Assembly: GCA_020629175.1 (NCBI GenBank)
Contig: JAHDDU010000003.1
Coordinates: 67,221-131,220, forward strand
From: Flavimaricola sp.
Lineage (GTDB): Bacteria > Pseudomonadota > Alphaproteobacteria > Rhodobacterales > Rhodobacteraceae
DNA: 64,000 bases
Direction of reading: 5' to 3'
The notes below the pieces were generated by a model. It was not told where the DNA came from and did not search any database. It saw only the letters and a program-made list of their open reading frames with translations. The translations under genes were made by a program, and so were the position numbers. The stretch's first letter is position 1; the number at the start of each line of letters is the position of its first letter. Positions 38,956 through 48,109 of this stretch are shown one piece after another.

Positions 38956-39360
38956 GGGAGGCCTTTCAAATGAACGGCTCTCTTTCTCTAATATATTATA
39001 TTAAAAGAAAAGATGATGTTTATGTAGGACCGTGGATAACTACGCCTGACCTCTTTGTCCTCAGAGTTTTCCACAAGACGGAAGCAAAAGTTTTTGGGTA
39101 AACCAATATCTTACGTCACAATAACCCATTGAAATATATAGAATAAGATAGAGATTTAAAATTCAGATCAAATCTGTTTCAGCTTGACAGAAGGCTCTAG
39201 AGGAGAGTCGTGCACAGGCTGAGTTATCCTTGTCCCCATGGGATAGTCTGTGCAATTCACCAAGAGTTTTATCTAAGTTATACGGTGAAAGATGGGGGCC
39301 ATACTTTTCCCCATAGTCATCCCACAGATCATCCGCCGCATTACCCTCAGAGTTCTCCAC
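38956..39360. other. candidate chromosomal replication origin (oriC)
   Basis: A 405-bp gap at the point where gene direction switches from left to right. An AT-rich tract at about 38987-39024 could be the unwinding element, and a second lies at 39131-39180. DnaA-box-like sequences: TTTTCCACA at 39067-39075 (fits TTWTNCACA), TTATCCACG at 39039-39031 (minus), TTCTCCACA at 39353-39361, TTTTCCCCA at 39305-39313 and TTATCC at 39224-39229. Two TCCCCA hexamers (39233, 39308) resemble weak Caulobacter boxes. No perfect CtrA site was seen. A small ORF on the minus strand here looks spurious. Confidence 0.75.
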
Positions 39361-39960
39361 ATGACCCAGCCCATCATTCTGGCCTCAGGCTCCTCAATCC
39401 GCGCAACTCTGCTCCGCAATGCAGGCCTCAGCTTTGAGGTTGCTGTGCCCAAAGTCGATGAGGACAGCCTTAAGGCATCTCTCCTCGCCGAAGCGGCAAC
39501 ACCGCGAGATATAGCAGATGCCCTGGCAGAGATGAAATGTCAGAAGATCGCGGCCAAGACCCCGGGGCATCTTGTTATCGGCTGCGATCAGGTCCTTGAT
39601 CTGAATGGCACCTTGTTGTCGAAACCCAAAACCACTGAAGACGCGCATCATCAACTCCGCGCTTTGATGGGGCAAACGCACAAGCTTCTGTCAGCGATTG
39701 TTGTCTATGTTGATGCACGTCCCGTCTGGCGGCATGTTGGCGTGGCAAAACTCACCATGCACGAGATGTCAGAGGCTTGGTTGGCCGACTATATTGATCG
39801 CAATTGGGACAGCATTCGTCATAGCGTCGGCAGCTACAAACTCGAGGAGGAGGGGGTGAGACTCTTTTCTCGCATTGAGGGTGATTACTTCACGATTCTT
39901 GGACTGCCGCTGCTCGAGCTCTTGTCATATCTGACGCGACGCGGGACATTACCATCATGA
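39361..39960 (+). CDS. maf: Maf-family nucleotide pyrophosphatase
   Basis: A 199-residue house-cleaning NTP diphosphatase. The opening ILASGSSIRATLLRNAGL and the central VIGCDQVLDLNGTLLSKPKT are the Maf signatures, with GSYKLEEEGVRLFSRIEGDY near the end. Within the Maf group, the absence of the Q-x-P-x-E-type dTTP pattern suggests the YceF (7-methyl-GTP) branch; this is tentative. Start ATG 39361 is chosen; the frame is open to 39292 inside the origin region. Confidence 0.93.
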   Translation: MTQPIILASGSSIRATLLRNAGLSFEVAVPKVDEDSLKASLLAEAATPRDIADALAEMKCQKIAAKTPGHLVIGCDQVLDLNGTLLSKPKTTEDAHHQLRALMGQTHKLLSAIVVYVDARPVWRHVGVAKLTMHEMSEAWLADYIDRNWDSIRHSVGSYKLEEEGVRLFSRIEGDYFTILGLPLLELLSYLTRRGTLPS

Positions 39961-40790
39961 CACAGGATTTCATTCCCATGGCGGGTGTTCTTGGAAACGC
40001 GGTCGCGCATTCCAAGTCGCCAAAGCTCCACCGCCATTGGCTGCAAAGGTACAATCTTCGTGGTGACTATGTTCCGCTGCATGTAAACGAAGCAGATTTT
40101 TCGCAAGTTGTCCGGACATTGCCAAAAATGGGGTTTGTTGGGGCGAATGTGACCATTCCGCACAAGATCGCCGCCTTGGAAGTGGCTGATCAGGTGAGTG
40201 ACCGGGCTATTCTGATTGGCGCTGCCAACACGCTCATCTTTCGCGGTGATGGATCGATTTACGCCGACAATACCGATGGTTATGGATTTCTGGCAAACCT
40301 GAGACAAGGCGCGCCCGGTTGGGCGGCGTCGGACGGCCCGTGCGCTGTCTTTGGAGCAGGCGGCGCGGCGCGGGCTGTGATTTCCTCGCTCCTCGAGAGT
40401 GGGGCCGAGAAGATCTATTTGTCCAACAGAACCCGACCAAAGGCAGAGGCCCTAAAATCCGACTTTGGGTCGCGAGTTCAGATCATTGAATGGGTGCAAG
40501 CTGGCAATATGGTGGAAGACGCGGCTTTGGTCGTGAACACGACATCGCTGGGCATGGTGGGGGCCGCCGAATTCCGTGTCCCGCTTGATGGGCTGCGGCG
40601 CGGCACAGTTGTGACGGACCTTGTCTACAACCCGTTGCGCACGCCATTGTTGCAACAGGCAGATCAGGCAGGCTGCATAACGGTGGATGGTCTTGGCATG
40701 CTCTTGCATCAGGGTGTCCCGGGGTTCGAACGCTGGTTTGGCGTTCGGCCAGAGGTGGATGATGCCCTGCGCGCGGCGATCTTAGGATGA
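39957..40790 (+). CDS. aroE: shikimate dehydrogenase
   Basis: A 277-residue enzyme reducing 3-dehydroshikimate with NADPH. The N-terminal substrate site has NAVAHSKSPKLHRHW and GANVTIPHK with the catalytic lysine. The NADP part has VFGAGGAARAVISSL and SNRTRPKAEAL. The C-terminal VTDLVYNPLRTPLLQQA follows. Both ends overlap neighbours by 4 nt, so it is coupled to maf and coaE. Confidence 0.97.
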   Translation: MTQDFIPMAGVLGNAVAHSKSPKLHRHWLQRYNLRGDYVPLHVNEADFSQVVRTLPKMGFVGANVTIPHKIAALEVADQVSDRAILIGAANTLIFRGDGSIYADNTDGYGFLANLRQGAPGWAASDGPCAVFGAGGAARAVISSLLESGAEKIYLSNRTRPKAEALKSDFGSRVQIIEWVQAGNMVEDAALVVNTTSLGMVGAAEFRVPLDGLRRGTVVTDLVYNPLRTPLLQQADQAGCITVDGLGMLLHQGVPGFERWFGVRPEVDDALRAAILG

Positions 40791-41380
40791 CGTTCAGGCT
40801 TGGGCTGACCGGATCAATCGGTATGGGCAAATCCACAACGGCTGAGATGTTTCGGGCCGAGGGCATTCCGGTTTGGGATGCGGATGCTGCTGTCCACCGG
40901 CTGTATCAAGCCGGTGGTGCTGCGGTGGAGCCCATCCAGCAACTTGCGCCATCCGCAGTTACCGAGGGTGCTGTCGATCGCGACGAGTTGAAGGCTTTGT
41001 TGTCGGATAATCCAGAACTGATCAAAGAGCTGGAAGCCATCGTGCATCCCCTCGTCGCTCAGGACCGAACGCGATTTGCGGACGCGTCTGATGCAGAAAT
41101 CACTGTTTTTGACGTCCCGCTCTTGTTCGAGACGGGGTCTGAGGCATGGTTTGACGCGGTCTGTGTCGTCACTACCTCCGCCCAAGAGCAGAGCCGTCGC
41201 GTTCTGGCGCGGCCCGGCATGACCCAAGAGCACTTTGACTTTGTCCTCTCGCGCCAGATGCCCGATAAGAAGAAACGACAAAAGGCGGATTTTATCATTC
41301 GCAGTGACACGCGTGAAACGGCGCAACAGGACGTTGTTTCCACGCTTGATACCATTCGGCAGGGGTTAACCGATGCGTGA
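40787..41380 (+). CDS. coaE: dephospho-CoA kinase
   Basis: A 197-residue P-loop kinase for the last CoA synthesis step. The Walker A GLTGSIGMGKST is at the N-terminus, followed by PVWDADAAVHRLY, VFDVPLLFETG and the lid region RQMPDKKKRQKADFII. It starts by a 4-nt overlap with aroE and overlaps dnaQ by 8 nt. Confidence 0.97.
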   Translation: MTFRLGLTGSIGMGKSTTAEMFRAEGIPVWDADAAVHRLYQAGGAAVEPIQQLAPSAVTEGAVDRDELKALLSDNPELIKELEAIVHPLVAQDRTRFADASDAEITVFDVPLLFETGSEAWFDAVCVVTTSAQEQSRRVLARPGMTQEHFDFVLSRQMPDKKKRQKADFIIRSDTRETAQQDVVSTLDTIRQGLTDA

Positions 41381-42065
41381 GATCGTACTCGACACCGAAA
41401 CCACCGGGTTCGAACCGTCCGAAGGGGATCGGATCGTCGAGATTGGGGCTGTGGAGCTCTACAATCATGTGGCAACTGGCAAGACCTATCACCAGTACAT
41501 CAATCCAATGCGCGCCATGCCGCAGGAGGCCTTTGAAGTTCATGGGCTGGGTGATGATTTTCTGCGTGATAAGCCCGTGTTCGCCGATATTGCACAGGAG
41601 TTCGTGGATTTTGTTGGGGACGCGCGGCTCGTCATCCATAACGCCGCCTTCGATATGAAGTTTCTCAACGCCGAGCTTGGGTGGGTCAATCGCCCGCTTT
41701 TGCCGATGGATCAGGCGCTCGATACTCTGGCCATCGCGCGCAAGAAGTTTCCCGGCTCGCCTGCGTCGCTGGATGCGCTGTGCCGACGATTTGGCATCGA
41801 CAATTCATCGCGCACATTGCACGGCGCATTGCTCGACAGTGAAATTCTGGCTGAAGTGTATCTGGAGCTGATCGGGGGTCGGCAACCCGATCTCGTTCTG
41901 GCGCAAGGGTCTCAGTCGTCGTCGCAATCGTCGGGGGAGGGGGATGCGTGGCGGCCTCTGCCACGGCAACGCGCCTTGCCGTCACGACTTACAGAGGAAG
42001 AGGCCGCCGCCCACGCGAGCTTTGTCGCTGGATTGGCAGACGGCGGCCTTTGGCCCAAAACTTAG
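41373..42065 (+). CDS. dnaQ: DNA polymerase III epsilon subunit
   Basis: A 230-residue proofreading exonuclease. Exo I is LDTETTGFEP, Exo II HNAAFDMKFLN, and Exo III is HGALLDSEILAEVY with the catalytic histidine (DEDDh type). The C-terminal tail after residue 180 is the polymerase-binding segment. It closes the maf-aroE-coaE-dnaQ transcript and overlaps secB by 4 bp, convergent. Confidence 0.97.
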   Translation: MREIVLDTETTGFEPSEGDRIVEIGAVELYNHVATGKTYHQYINPMRAMPQEAFEVHGLGDDFLRDKPVFADIAQEFVDFVGDARLVIHNAAFDMKFLNAELGWVNRPLLPMDQALDTLAIARKKFPGSPASLDALCRRFGIDNSSRTLHGALLDSEILAEVYLELIGGRQPDLVLAQGSQSSSQSSGEGDAWRPLPRQRALPSRLTEEEAAAHASFVAGLADGGLWPKT

Positions 42066-42577
42066 GCGTCGGGCTTTGCAGCACCGGCCGCTTTGTTGGC
42101 CTCAACCCGGCGCGCAAGTTCATTGCGATAGAGCGCCATGAAATCGATGGTCTCAAGGTTGAGCGGTGGGAAGCCACCATCACGCGTGACGTCTGAAACA
42201 ATCCGACGCACAAACGGGAATGTCAGACGTGGACATTCGATCAGCAGGTATGGGTGCATCTGCTCATCCGGAATGCCGCTGATTTCAAAAACACCAGCAT
42301 ATTCCAACTCTAGCAGGAACAATGTCTGATCGCTGCCCTTCGCTTTGGAGGTGATGTTGAGTTTGGTGATCACCTCAAACTGGCCCTCCGTCGGACGTTT
42401 GCGCGCATCAAGGTTTACCTGCACCGCAATCTCGGGCTGGAGATCGCCGGTATGGCCTTTTTGTGCGAGCACGTTTTCGAATGACATGTCCCGAATGTAC
42501 TGCGCCAATACCCGCTGTTTGACTTTGGATGGGTCAAGCGCAGCAGCCGCGCCGTTTTGTGGTGTTTCGTCGGCCAT
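42062..42577 (-). CDS. secB: protein-export chaperone SecB
   Basis: A 171-residue tetrameric chaperone handing preproteins to SecA. The opening VLAQYIRDMSFENVLA, the FLLELEYAGVFEI strand and the YLLIECPRLTFPFVRRIVSDVTRDGGFPPL stretch are family hallmarks, although the first acidic residues vary. GGAGGG lies 5 nt before the ATG. It is leftward and faces dnaQ. Confidence 0.96.
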   Translation of the reverse strand: MADETPQNGAAAALDPSKVKQRVLAQYIRDMSFENVLAQKGHTGDLQPEIAVQVNLDARKRPTEGQFEVITKLNITSKAKGSDQTLFLLELEYAGVFEISGIPDEQMHPYLLIECPRLTFPFVRRIVSDVTRDGGFPPLNLETIDFMALYRNELARRVEANKAAGAAKPDA

Positions 42578-42643
42578 GAGGCCCTCCGCTAAATGAATAT
42601 CGCGGCAGGTGTATCAGGCTGGTGTCGTGGTCTCAATGGCTGC

Positions 42644-43126
42644 TTAGTGCCGCGTCCATCCTGATGGACCTTGATCCCCGCGCGGCTGCTCGCTGATATC
42701 CTCAAATTCACCGTCGATGACGCGGTCCCCATGGGGATTGCGCGTTGGCTCTTGCATGCCGCCCATATCAAAGGTCTGAATTTTGACCTTCGATTTCACA
42801 TATCGGAACACCGCTCCTCTGACCGCTGGGATGAGAAGGGAAAAACCGAAGGCGTCGGTCAGAAAGCCGGGCGTCAACAACAGCGCGCCCGAGAACAGGA
42901 TCATCGCTCCATGGGCGAGGGGTTCTGTCGGATCGGTCAGATTTGAAAGTGAGGAGCGCACCGCCAGCAATGTTCGGGCCCCTTGGCTGCGCACCAGGAT
43001 CGTCCCGGCAATCGCCGTCAGGACGACGATCAGGAGCGTAGGCCATAGGGTAAGCCACCCGCCAATTTGGATAAACAGCGCGATTTCAATCAGCGGTATC
43101 GCGATAAACGCAATCAAGAGCCACAT
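42644..43126 (-). CDS. fxsA: FxsA-family membrane protein
   Basis: A 160-residue protein from ATG 43126, which has GAGGA 7 nt upstream; an earlier frame start at 43186 lacks one. The N-terminal part has three hydrophobic segments (IAFIAIPLIEIALFIQIGG, LWPTLLIVVLTAIAGT and a later LLTPGFLTDAFGFSLLIP). The E-I-A-x-F and G-x-x-T-D-x-x-G motifs are typical. E. coli FxsA suppresses F exclusion of phage T7, but its cellular role is unknown. It is divergent from the Tim44-like gene across 115 bp. Confidence 0.88.
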   Translation of the reverse strand: MWLLIAFIAIPLIEIALFIQIGGWLTLWPTLLIVVLTAIAGTILVRSQGARTLLAVRSSLSNLTDPTEPLAHGAMILFSGALLLTPGFLTDAFGFSLLIPAVRGAVFRYVKSKVKIQTFDMGGMQEPTRNPHGDRVIDGEFEDISEQPRGDQGPSGWTRH

Positions 43127-43241
43127 GCAGCAATCCTCAGCTTTCATGTTCACTGGCGCACAGAGTGGACTTGCGCGCCCCTGCACCCTACATAAGGCAT
43201 TGCAGCCGGGATGCTATGGCTGGCGTTAACAAGAGGCGGTC

Positions 43242-43904
43242 ATGAACTCACCAATTATTCAGCTTTTGGTTCTTGCGGGCATCGCGATCTTTTTGATCCT
43301 GCGGTTGCGCAACGTCCTGGGAACACGGGAGGGTTTCGAGAAACCCTCTGTCCCTCGTCAGGACGAAAGCGCCCGGCGCGCACGTGCCGAATTTGAGGTG
43401 ATCGAGGGGGGTCCGGATCGCGATATCATCGACAATGTGCCCGAAGGCAGCGCATCCGCCGAAGCCTTGGCCGCGATGAAGGGTGCAGACCCGTCGTTCA
43501 TGGTCGGCGACTTTTTGCAAGGCGCCCGTGGTGCCTATGAGATGATCCTCATGGCCTTTGAAAAAGGGGAGCTGTCAACGATCCAGCCGTTCATCTCAGA
43601 AGAGGTGTATGAGGCGTTCGCATCTGTCGTCGAAGACCGCGCCGAAAAGGGCCTGACCGTTGAGGCAACGTTCGTCGGTGTGAGCAATCTAGAGCTGAAG
43701 GACGCAACCTTTGACCGTGACACCGGCGAAGCTGAACTGACGGTGAAATTCACAGGCGAGCTGACCTCTGCCGTGCGTGATCGTGCGGGCGAAATTATTG
43801 AAGGCAGCACCACCGCCGTGAAACGTCAGAAAGATGTCTGGTCGTTTGAGCGCAAAATGGGCACGGACGATCCGAACTGGATTCTTGTTGCCACGAGTGA
43901 ATGA
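43242..43904 (+). CDS. Tim44-like domain protein (TimA)
   Basis: A 220-residue protein with an N-terminal membrane anchor (IIQLLVLAGIAIFLILRL) and a C-terminal Tim44/NTF2-like domain from about residue 80 (DFLQGARGAYEMILMAFEKGEL, then FISEEVYEAFASVVEDR). Bacterial relatives are cytoplasmic-membrane proteins of uncertain role, some linked to protein translocation. It is coupled to mltA by a 4-nt overlap. Confidence 0.9.
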   Translation: MNSPIIQLLVLAGIAIFLILRLRNVLGTREGFEKPSVPRQDESARRARAEFEVIEGGPDRDIIDNVPEGSASAEALAAMKGADPSFMVGDFLQGARGAYEMILMAFEKGELSTIQPFISEEVYEAFASVVEDRAEKGLTVEATFVGVSNLELKDATFDRDTGEAELTVKFTGELTSAVRDRAGEIIEGSTTAVKRQKDVWSFERKMGTDDPNWILVATSE

Positions 43905-44944
43905 CCCGGCTCCTCCGCTGGGTAGCCGCCGCCTTGCTTGCCAGCCCAACACTGGCCATGGCTGAGCGCACGATCACAACACTTGAGTTTTCTCAGTTGA
44001 ACGGCTGGGAAGAGGACAATCACCAAGACGCGCTGAACGTGTTTCTGGACACCTGTCGCGACTTGCGTGATCCGGAGTGGTCAACCCTGTGCACCATGGC
44101 CGGGTCTGTTCAGGATGCGAAATCGTTTTTTGAAGTCTTCTTTACGCCTGTCTTGATCGAAGATGGCGAGGACATGCTTTTTACCGGCTATTTTGAACCC
44201 GAACTTTCGGGCTCGCGGTTTCGGTACGGCCCCTATCAATATCCAATCTACAGCGTTCCCGACGCACTGCCCCGATCGGGGCCTTGGCTCACCCGGCGCG
44301 AAATTGACGAGGGTGCATTGGAAGGGCAGGGGCTCGAGCTGGCATGGCTGCGCGATCCTGTAGATCTCTTCTTTCTGCAAGTGCAGGGATCGGGCCGCAT
44401 TATCCTGCCCAACGGCGATTTGATGCGCGTGGGCTATGGTGCGGCGAACCGCCAGCCGTATTCGTCCATCGGTCTGGCGCTCGTGCGGCGCGGCGCTTTT
44501 GAGCGGCATGAAGTTTCGGCACAGGTCATCCGGCAATGGGTGCGTGACAATCCCGAAGAGGGTCGCGAGCTGTTGTGGGTCAACCGCAGCTACGTCTTCT
44601 TTCGCGAGGTGTCTGAGGTGCCAGCAGACCGCGGGCCGTTGGGGGCGATGAACCGCTCGATTACGACAATGCGCTCCATCGCCGTGGATCCGCGATATGT
44701 GACACTTGGTGGCCCGGTCTGGATCGAGAAAGAGGGGGAATCCCCGCTCAATCGCTTGATGATTGCCCAAGACACGGGGTCGGCGATCAAAGGCGCGCAG
44801 CGGGCTGACATCTTCTTTGGCACAGGGGAACAGGCCGGGCTCGACGCGGGGCGCATTCGGGACGGTGGGCGTATGGTTGTTCTTTTGCCGATCCAGTTGG
44901 CACATGATCTGACGGCTGACCGCTTTGCACGATTGGATGATTGA
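43901..44944 (+). CDS. mltA: membrane-bound lytic transglycosylase A
   Basis: A 347-residue peptidoglycan-cleaving enzyme. A signal peptide (LLRWVAAALLASPTLAMA) is followed by the MltA domain (FTGYFEPELSGSRF, FFLQVQGSGRI) and a C-terminal 3D domain carrying QDTGSAIKGAQRADIFFGTG with the catalytic aspartate. There is no lipobox cysteine, so it is likely soluble in the periplasm or anchored otherwise. It overlaps the TimA-like and Smr genes by 4 nt each. Confidence 0.95.
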   Translation: MTRLLRWVAAALLASPTLAMAERTITTLEFSQLNGWEEDNHQDALNVFLDTCRDLRDPEWSTLCTMAGSVQDAKSFFEVFFTPVLIEDGEDMLFTGYFEPELSGSRFRYGPYQYPIYSVPDALPRSGPWLTRREIDEGALEGQGLELAWLRDPVDLFFLQVQGSGRIILPNGDLMRVGYGAANRQPYSSIGLALVRRGAFERHEVSAQVIRQWVRDNPEEGRELLWVNRSYVFFREVSEVPADRGPLGAMNRSITTMRSIAVDPRYVTLGGPVWIEKEGESPLNRLMIAQDTGSAIKGAQRADIFFGTGEQAGLDAGRIRDGGRMVVLLPIQLAHDLTADRFARLDD

Positions 44945-45537
44945 GGATGCGGCGGCCGCGACATCTTTCGCCGGACGAGCGTGCGCTATGGGACCATGTG
45001 GTCCGGCAGGCCGATCCGCTTGAGAGTAATGCGCCTCCTCTGCCTGATCCCGCAGCAGAAGAGACCCTGCCAGCCAAACCGAAGCAGCAGATCAATCCGC
45101 TGCCCAGCTTCCGCGTTGGGCAAGTCGTTGATCATAAACGCGACAACGATCTTTTGCCGGCCTTGGGCGAACAGCTCCGCAAAGCGCCGATCTCTATGGA
45201 TGCCAAAGCCCACGGCAAGTTGAAACGCGGCAAGCTGCGCCCTGAGGCGCGGATCGATCTGCACGGCATGACGGTGGCCGAGGCGCATCCGACGTTGCGC
45301 AGCTTTGTCCTGTCAGAGCATGCTGCCGGATCACGTTTGATCCTAGTGATCACCGGCAAAGGCAAACTGCGGGACGAACTCGCGCCCATGCCAGTGCGCA
45401 AAGGTGTCTTGCGCCATCAGGTGCCGCAATGGCTGGCCTTGCCGCCGTTGCGGCAGGTCGTCCTCCAAGTCACGCCCGCCAATATTCGCCATGGCGGGGA
45501 CGGGGCCTACTACGTCTATCTACGGCGCAGCCGCTGA
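44941..45537 (+). CDS. Smr/MutS-domain protein
   Basis: A 198-residue protein with a C-terminal Smr domain. The IDLHGMTVAEA and VITGKGKLRDE motifs are the L-D-x-H-G and G-K-G of the family, which has nuclease activity in some members. The frame opens with TTG 44941, overlapping the mltA stop; ATG 44947 is the alternative. It is not part of MutS here. The 3' end overlaps the opposed MFS gene by 18 bp. Confidence 0.88.
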   Translation: MRMRRPRHLSPDERALWDHVVRQADPLESNAPPLPDPAAEETLPAKPKQQINPLPSFRVGQVVDHKRDNDLLPALGEQLRKAPISMDAKAHGKLKRGKLRPEARIDLHGMTVAEAHPTLRSFVLSEHAAGSRLILVITGKGKLRDELAPMPVRKGVLRHQVPQWLALPPLRQVVLQVTPANIRHGGDGAYYVYLRRSR

Positions 45538-46755
45538 CATACTCTTGACCTTGATCGTCACCCAAAAGAGGGCGAGTGCGGCCAGCGCGAAGGTTACGGC
45601 GTAGATCAACTGCTGCACCTCAAATCCGACGCCTGCATCAATGAGCATGCCAGACAGTCCAGGCCCGATCGCAGAGCCCAGCACCATCACCGCCGCCGCT
45701 GCCGATTTGATCGCCCCAATGTGCCGGGTGCCATAGAACTCTGACCAGCACGCCGCGATCAGCGTCGCTTGCCCGCCGCCTGTGATGCCCATCAGGATAA
45801 CGGCGATGGCCGTCCACGCCAGCCCGGGGGCGTACCAGTTCAGGACAAAACCGAGGGTATATGGGATAAGGTAGAACGGCAGCAACCGCAGCACGCCAAA
45901 GCGATCAATCGCCCAACCGAATGCGACCGTTGAGAGCGCAAGGGCCATGGTGCCCAGCGGAAAGACAGCCACCAGAGCCAAATGCTCCCATCCCTTGATC
46001 TCGGCAAAGTGCACCTGATGGAACCAAAAGGCCGTGCCAAAGGCAGGGACAGTGATCACGGCGGGCACCATGCCCCAGAACAGCGGATGACGTAGCGCCT
46101 GCATCCGCGTCCAATGCCGCCCCTGAAGGCCCGTGGCGCTTTGCGTGTTGGCCACGTTCTGTGGTGTCCTCTCTAATCGCAACAGGCGATAGAGCACTGG
46201 CATCATGGCAAAACAGAGCACGCCAAACACCAGCCAGAGACTGCGCCAATCGACAAAGCCTTTGAGCCACACAAGGGTCAGCGGAAAGACGGCCTCACCC
46301 AACATAAAGCCGAGCGATGCCACGGCCAAAGCGCGCCCACGTGCGGCGATGAACCAGCGCGACATCGCAACGACAGAGACATGGCTGGCCATGCCCTGGC
46401 CCAGAAACCGGAGGGCGAAAATCACAAGGACGAGGAGGCTGGCGGCTGTGTTGACCGCCATCGCAAGGCAGGCCAGCCCAAGGGCGCCAATCACCATCAA
46501 TCCCAGCGAACGGACCCGAAACCTGTCTGCCAATCCGCCGGCAAAGACCATGACAACCGCCGAGCTGGCGGTGCCGATCATGTACAGAACACCCCAGTCA
46601 CCATTGGTGAGGCCATAGGCCTGTCGGATTTCACCGCCAAAAATAGCGATGAAAAACGTCTGACCAAAGCAGGACATGAGCGACAACAGCGCTCCTGTGG
46701 CCAGAAACGGTGCATTGGCGCGGACAAAGCTGAGGTATCCTTGTGGCGATGACAT
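45520..46755 (-). CDS. MFS transporter
   Basis: A 411-residue membrane protein with about twelve hydrophobic segments. MFS motif A occurs as FAGGLADRFRVRSLG in the first cytoplasmic loop, with FLGQGMASHVSVVAMSRWF following, typical of monocarboxylate or oxalate-formate type carriers. The substrate is unknown. It is convergent with the Smr gene and stands 37 bp from hslU on the same strand. Confidence 0.85.
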   Translation of the reverse strand: MSSPQGYLSFVRANAPFLATGALLSLMSCFGQTFFIAIFGGEIRQAYGLTNGDWGVLYMIGTASSAVVMVFAGGLADRFRVRSLGLMVIGALGLACLAMAVNTAASLLVLVIFALRFLGQGMASHVSVVAMSRWFIAARGRALAVASLGFMLGEAVFPLTLVWLKGFVDWRSLWLVFGVLCFAMMPVLYRLLRLERTPQNVANTQSATGLQGRHWTRMQALRHPLFWGMVPAVITVPAFGTAFWFHQVHFAEIKGWEHLALVAVFPLGTMALALSTVAFGWAIDRFGVLRLLPFYLIPYTLGFVLNWYAPGLAWTAIAVILMGITGGGQATLIAACWSEFYGTRHIGAIKSAAAAVMVLGSAIGPGLSGMLIDAGVGFEVQQLIYAVTFALAALALFWVTIKVKSMSAAAP

Positions 46756-46792
46756 GCCGCAGGGATAACGGGTTTAAACGCAAGGAAAAGCG

Positions 46793-48097
46793 TTAAAGCA
46801 CGTACCGCGACAGATCAGTGCTGCGGCTGAGCTCGCCTAGATGGGTTTCGACAAAGTCCGCATCAACCTTGATCTCACTCCCAGCCTTGTCAGGCGCGTT
46901 GAAACTCAGATCCTCAAACACCCGTTCGATCACGGTGTAGAGCCTGCGCGCACCGATATTTTCGACACTCTCGTTCACTTCGGCCGCGATCTTGGCGAGG
47001 GCGGAAATCCCTTCTGGCGTGAAGGTCACTGTCACGTCTTCGGTCTTCATCAAGGCGGAGTATTGCAAGGTGAGCGCGTTGTCGGTTTCCGTGAGGATGC
47101 GCACGAAGTCATCCTCTGTCAGCGCTCGCAGCTCGACCCGGATGGGCAGGCGTCCCTGAAGCTCGGGAAGAAGATCGGACGGCTTGGCCACATGGAACGC
47201 GCCCGAGGCGATAAAGAGGATGTGGTCGGTCTTGATCGGACCATGCTTGGTGCTCACCGTTGTCCCCTCGATCAGGGGGAGGAGGTCGCGCTGAACGCCT
47301 TCGCGGCTGACATCCGCGCCGCGGGCATCGGCACGGGCGCAGACTTTGTCGATCTCGTCGAGAAAGACGATGCCGTTCTGCTCAACTGCTTCAAGCGCTG
47401 CCTTTGTCACAGTTTCATCGTCCAAGAGCTTGTCCGCCTCATCCGCTATCAGCGCGTCATAACTTTGCGCGACGGTCATCTTCTTTTTAACCGTGCGGTT
47501 CATGCCCATTTTGCCGAACAGATCACCAAGGTTCATCATGCCCATGCCGCCCGGTTGGCCGGGGATTTCCATGCCGCCAAGTGGGTTCGAAGTATCGGCC
47601 AACTCAAGCTCGATCACCGTGTCGTCCAGCTCGCCTGACTTTAGTTTCTTGCGAAACATGTCGCGTGTGCTGTCCCGCGCATCTGTGCCTGCGATAGCGG
47701 TGATCACCCGCTCTTCAGCAGCGGCGTGGGCCTTGGCCTTCACATCTTCGCGCATGTGTTCGCGCGTTTCGACGATGGCAGCCTCAATCAGGTCCCGGAT
47801 GATCTGCTCAACGTCGCGGCCGACATAGCCCACTTCAGTAAACTTTGTGGCCTCAACCTTAATGAACGGCGCGCGCGCAAGTTTGGCCAGACGGCGGCTG
47901 ATCTCAGTCTTGCCCACGCCGGTCGGGCCGATCATCAGGATGTTCTTGGGGTACACCTCATCGCGCAGATCATCGCCTAATTGCTTGCGCCGCCAACGGT
48001 TGCGCAGGGCGACGGCGACAGCGCGCTTGGCATCCTTTTGGCCAATAATGAACCGGTCGAGTTCCGAGACGATTTCGCGGGGGGTAAGGTCAGTCAT
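46793..48097 (-). CDS. hslU: HslU ATPase of the HslVU protease
   Basis: A 434-residue AAA+ unfoldase. The N-terminus [32 protein letters not shown] is diagnostic. Walker A is [15 protein letters not shown] and Walker [10 protein letters not shown]. The intermediate domain follows and the C-terminal tail ends LSRYVL, which docks into HslV. hslV is 1.7 kb away rather than adjacent, see the findings. A stem with AACGC/GCGTT arms around the stop may terminate the transcript weakly. Confidence 0.96.
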   Translation of the reverse strand: MTDLTPREIVSELDRFIIGQKDAKRAVAVALRNRWRRKQLGDDLRDEVYPKNILMIGPTGVGKTEISRRLAKLARAPFIKVEATKFTEVGYVGRDVEQIIRDLIEAAIVETREHMREDVKAKAHAAAEERVITAIAGTDARDSTRDMFRKKLKSGELDDTVIELELADTSNPLGGMEIPGQPGGMGMMNLGDLFGKMGMNRTVKKKMTVAQSYDALIADEADKLLDDETVTKAALEAVEQNGIVFLDEIDKVCARADARGADVSREGVQRDLLPLIEGTTVSTKHGPIKTDHILFIASGAFHVAKPSDLLPELQGRLPIRVELRALTEDDFVRILTETDNALTLQYSALMKTEDVTVTFTPEGISALAKIAAEVNESVENIGARRLYTVIERVFEDLSFNAPDKAGSEIKVDADFVETHLGELSRSTDLSRYVL

Positions 48098-48109
48098 AAG
48101 TCAGGCCAA

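Noticed and set aside
39163-39360. 65-residue minus-strand ORF inside the oriC candidate
   Set aside because: No ribosome binding site was noted, it overlaps DnaA-box-like sequences, and the composition shows no family resemblance.
40725-40735. GGTTCGAAC-like T-arm sequences, also at 41408
   Set aside because: They lie within aroE and dnaQ coding sequence and no tRNA cloverleaf can be built around them.
44081-44905. 274-residue minus-strand ORF
   Set aside because: Antisense shadow of mltA; no recognisable motif.
46841-47638. 265-residue plus-strand ORF
   Set aside because: Antisense shadow of hslU in GC-rich sequence.
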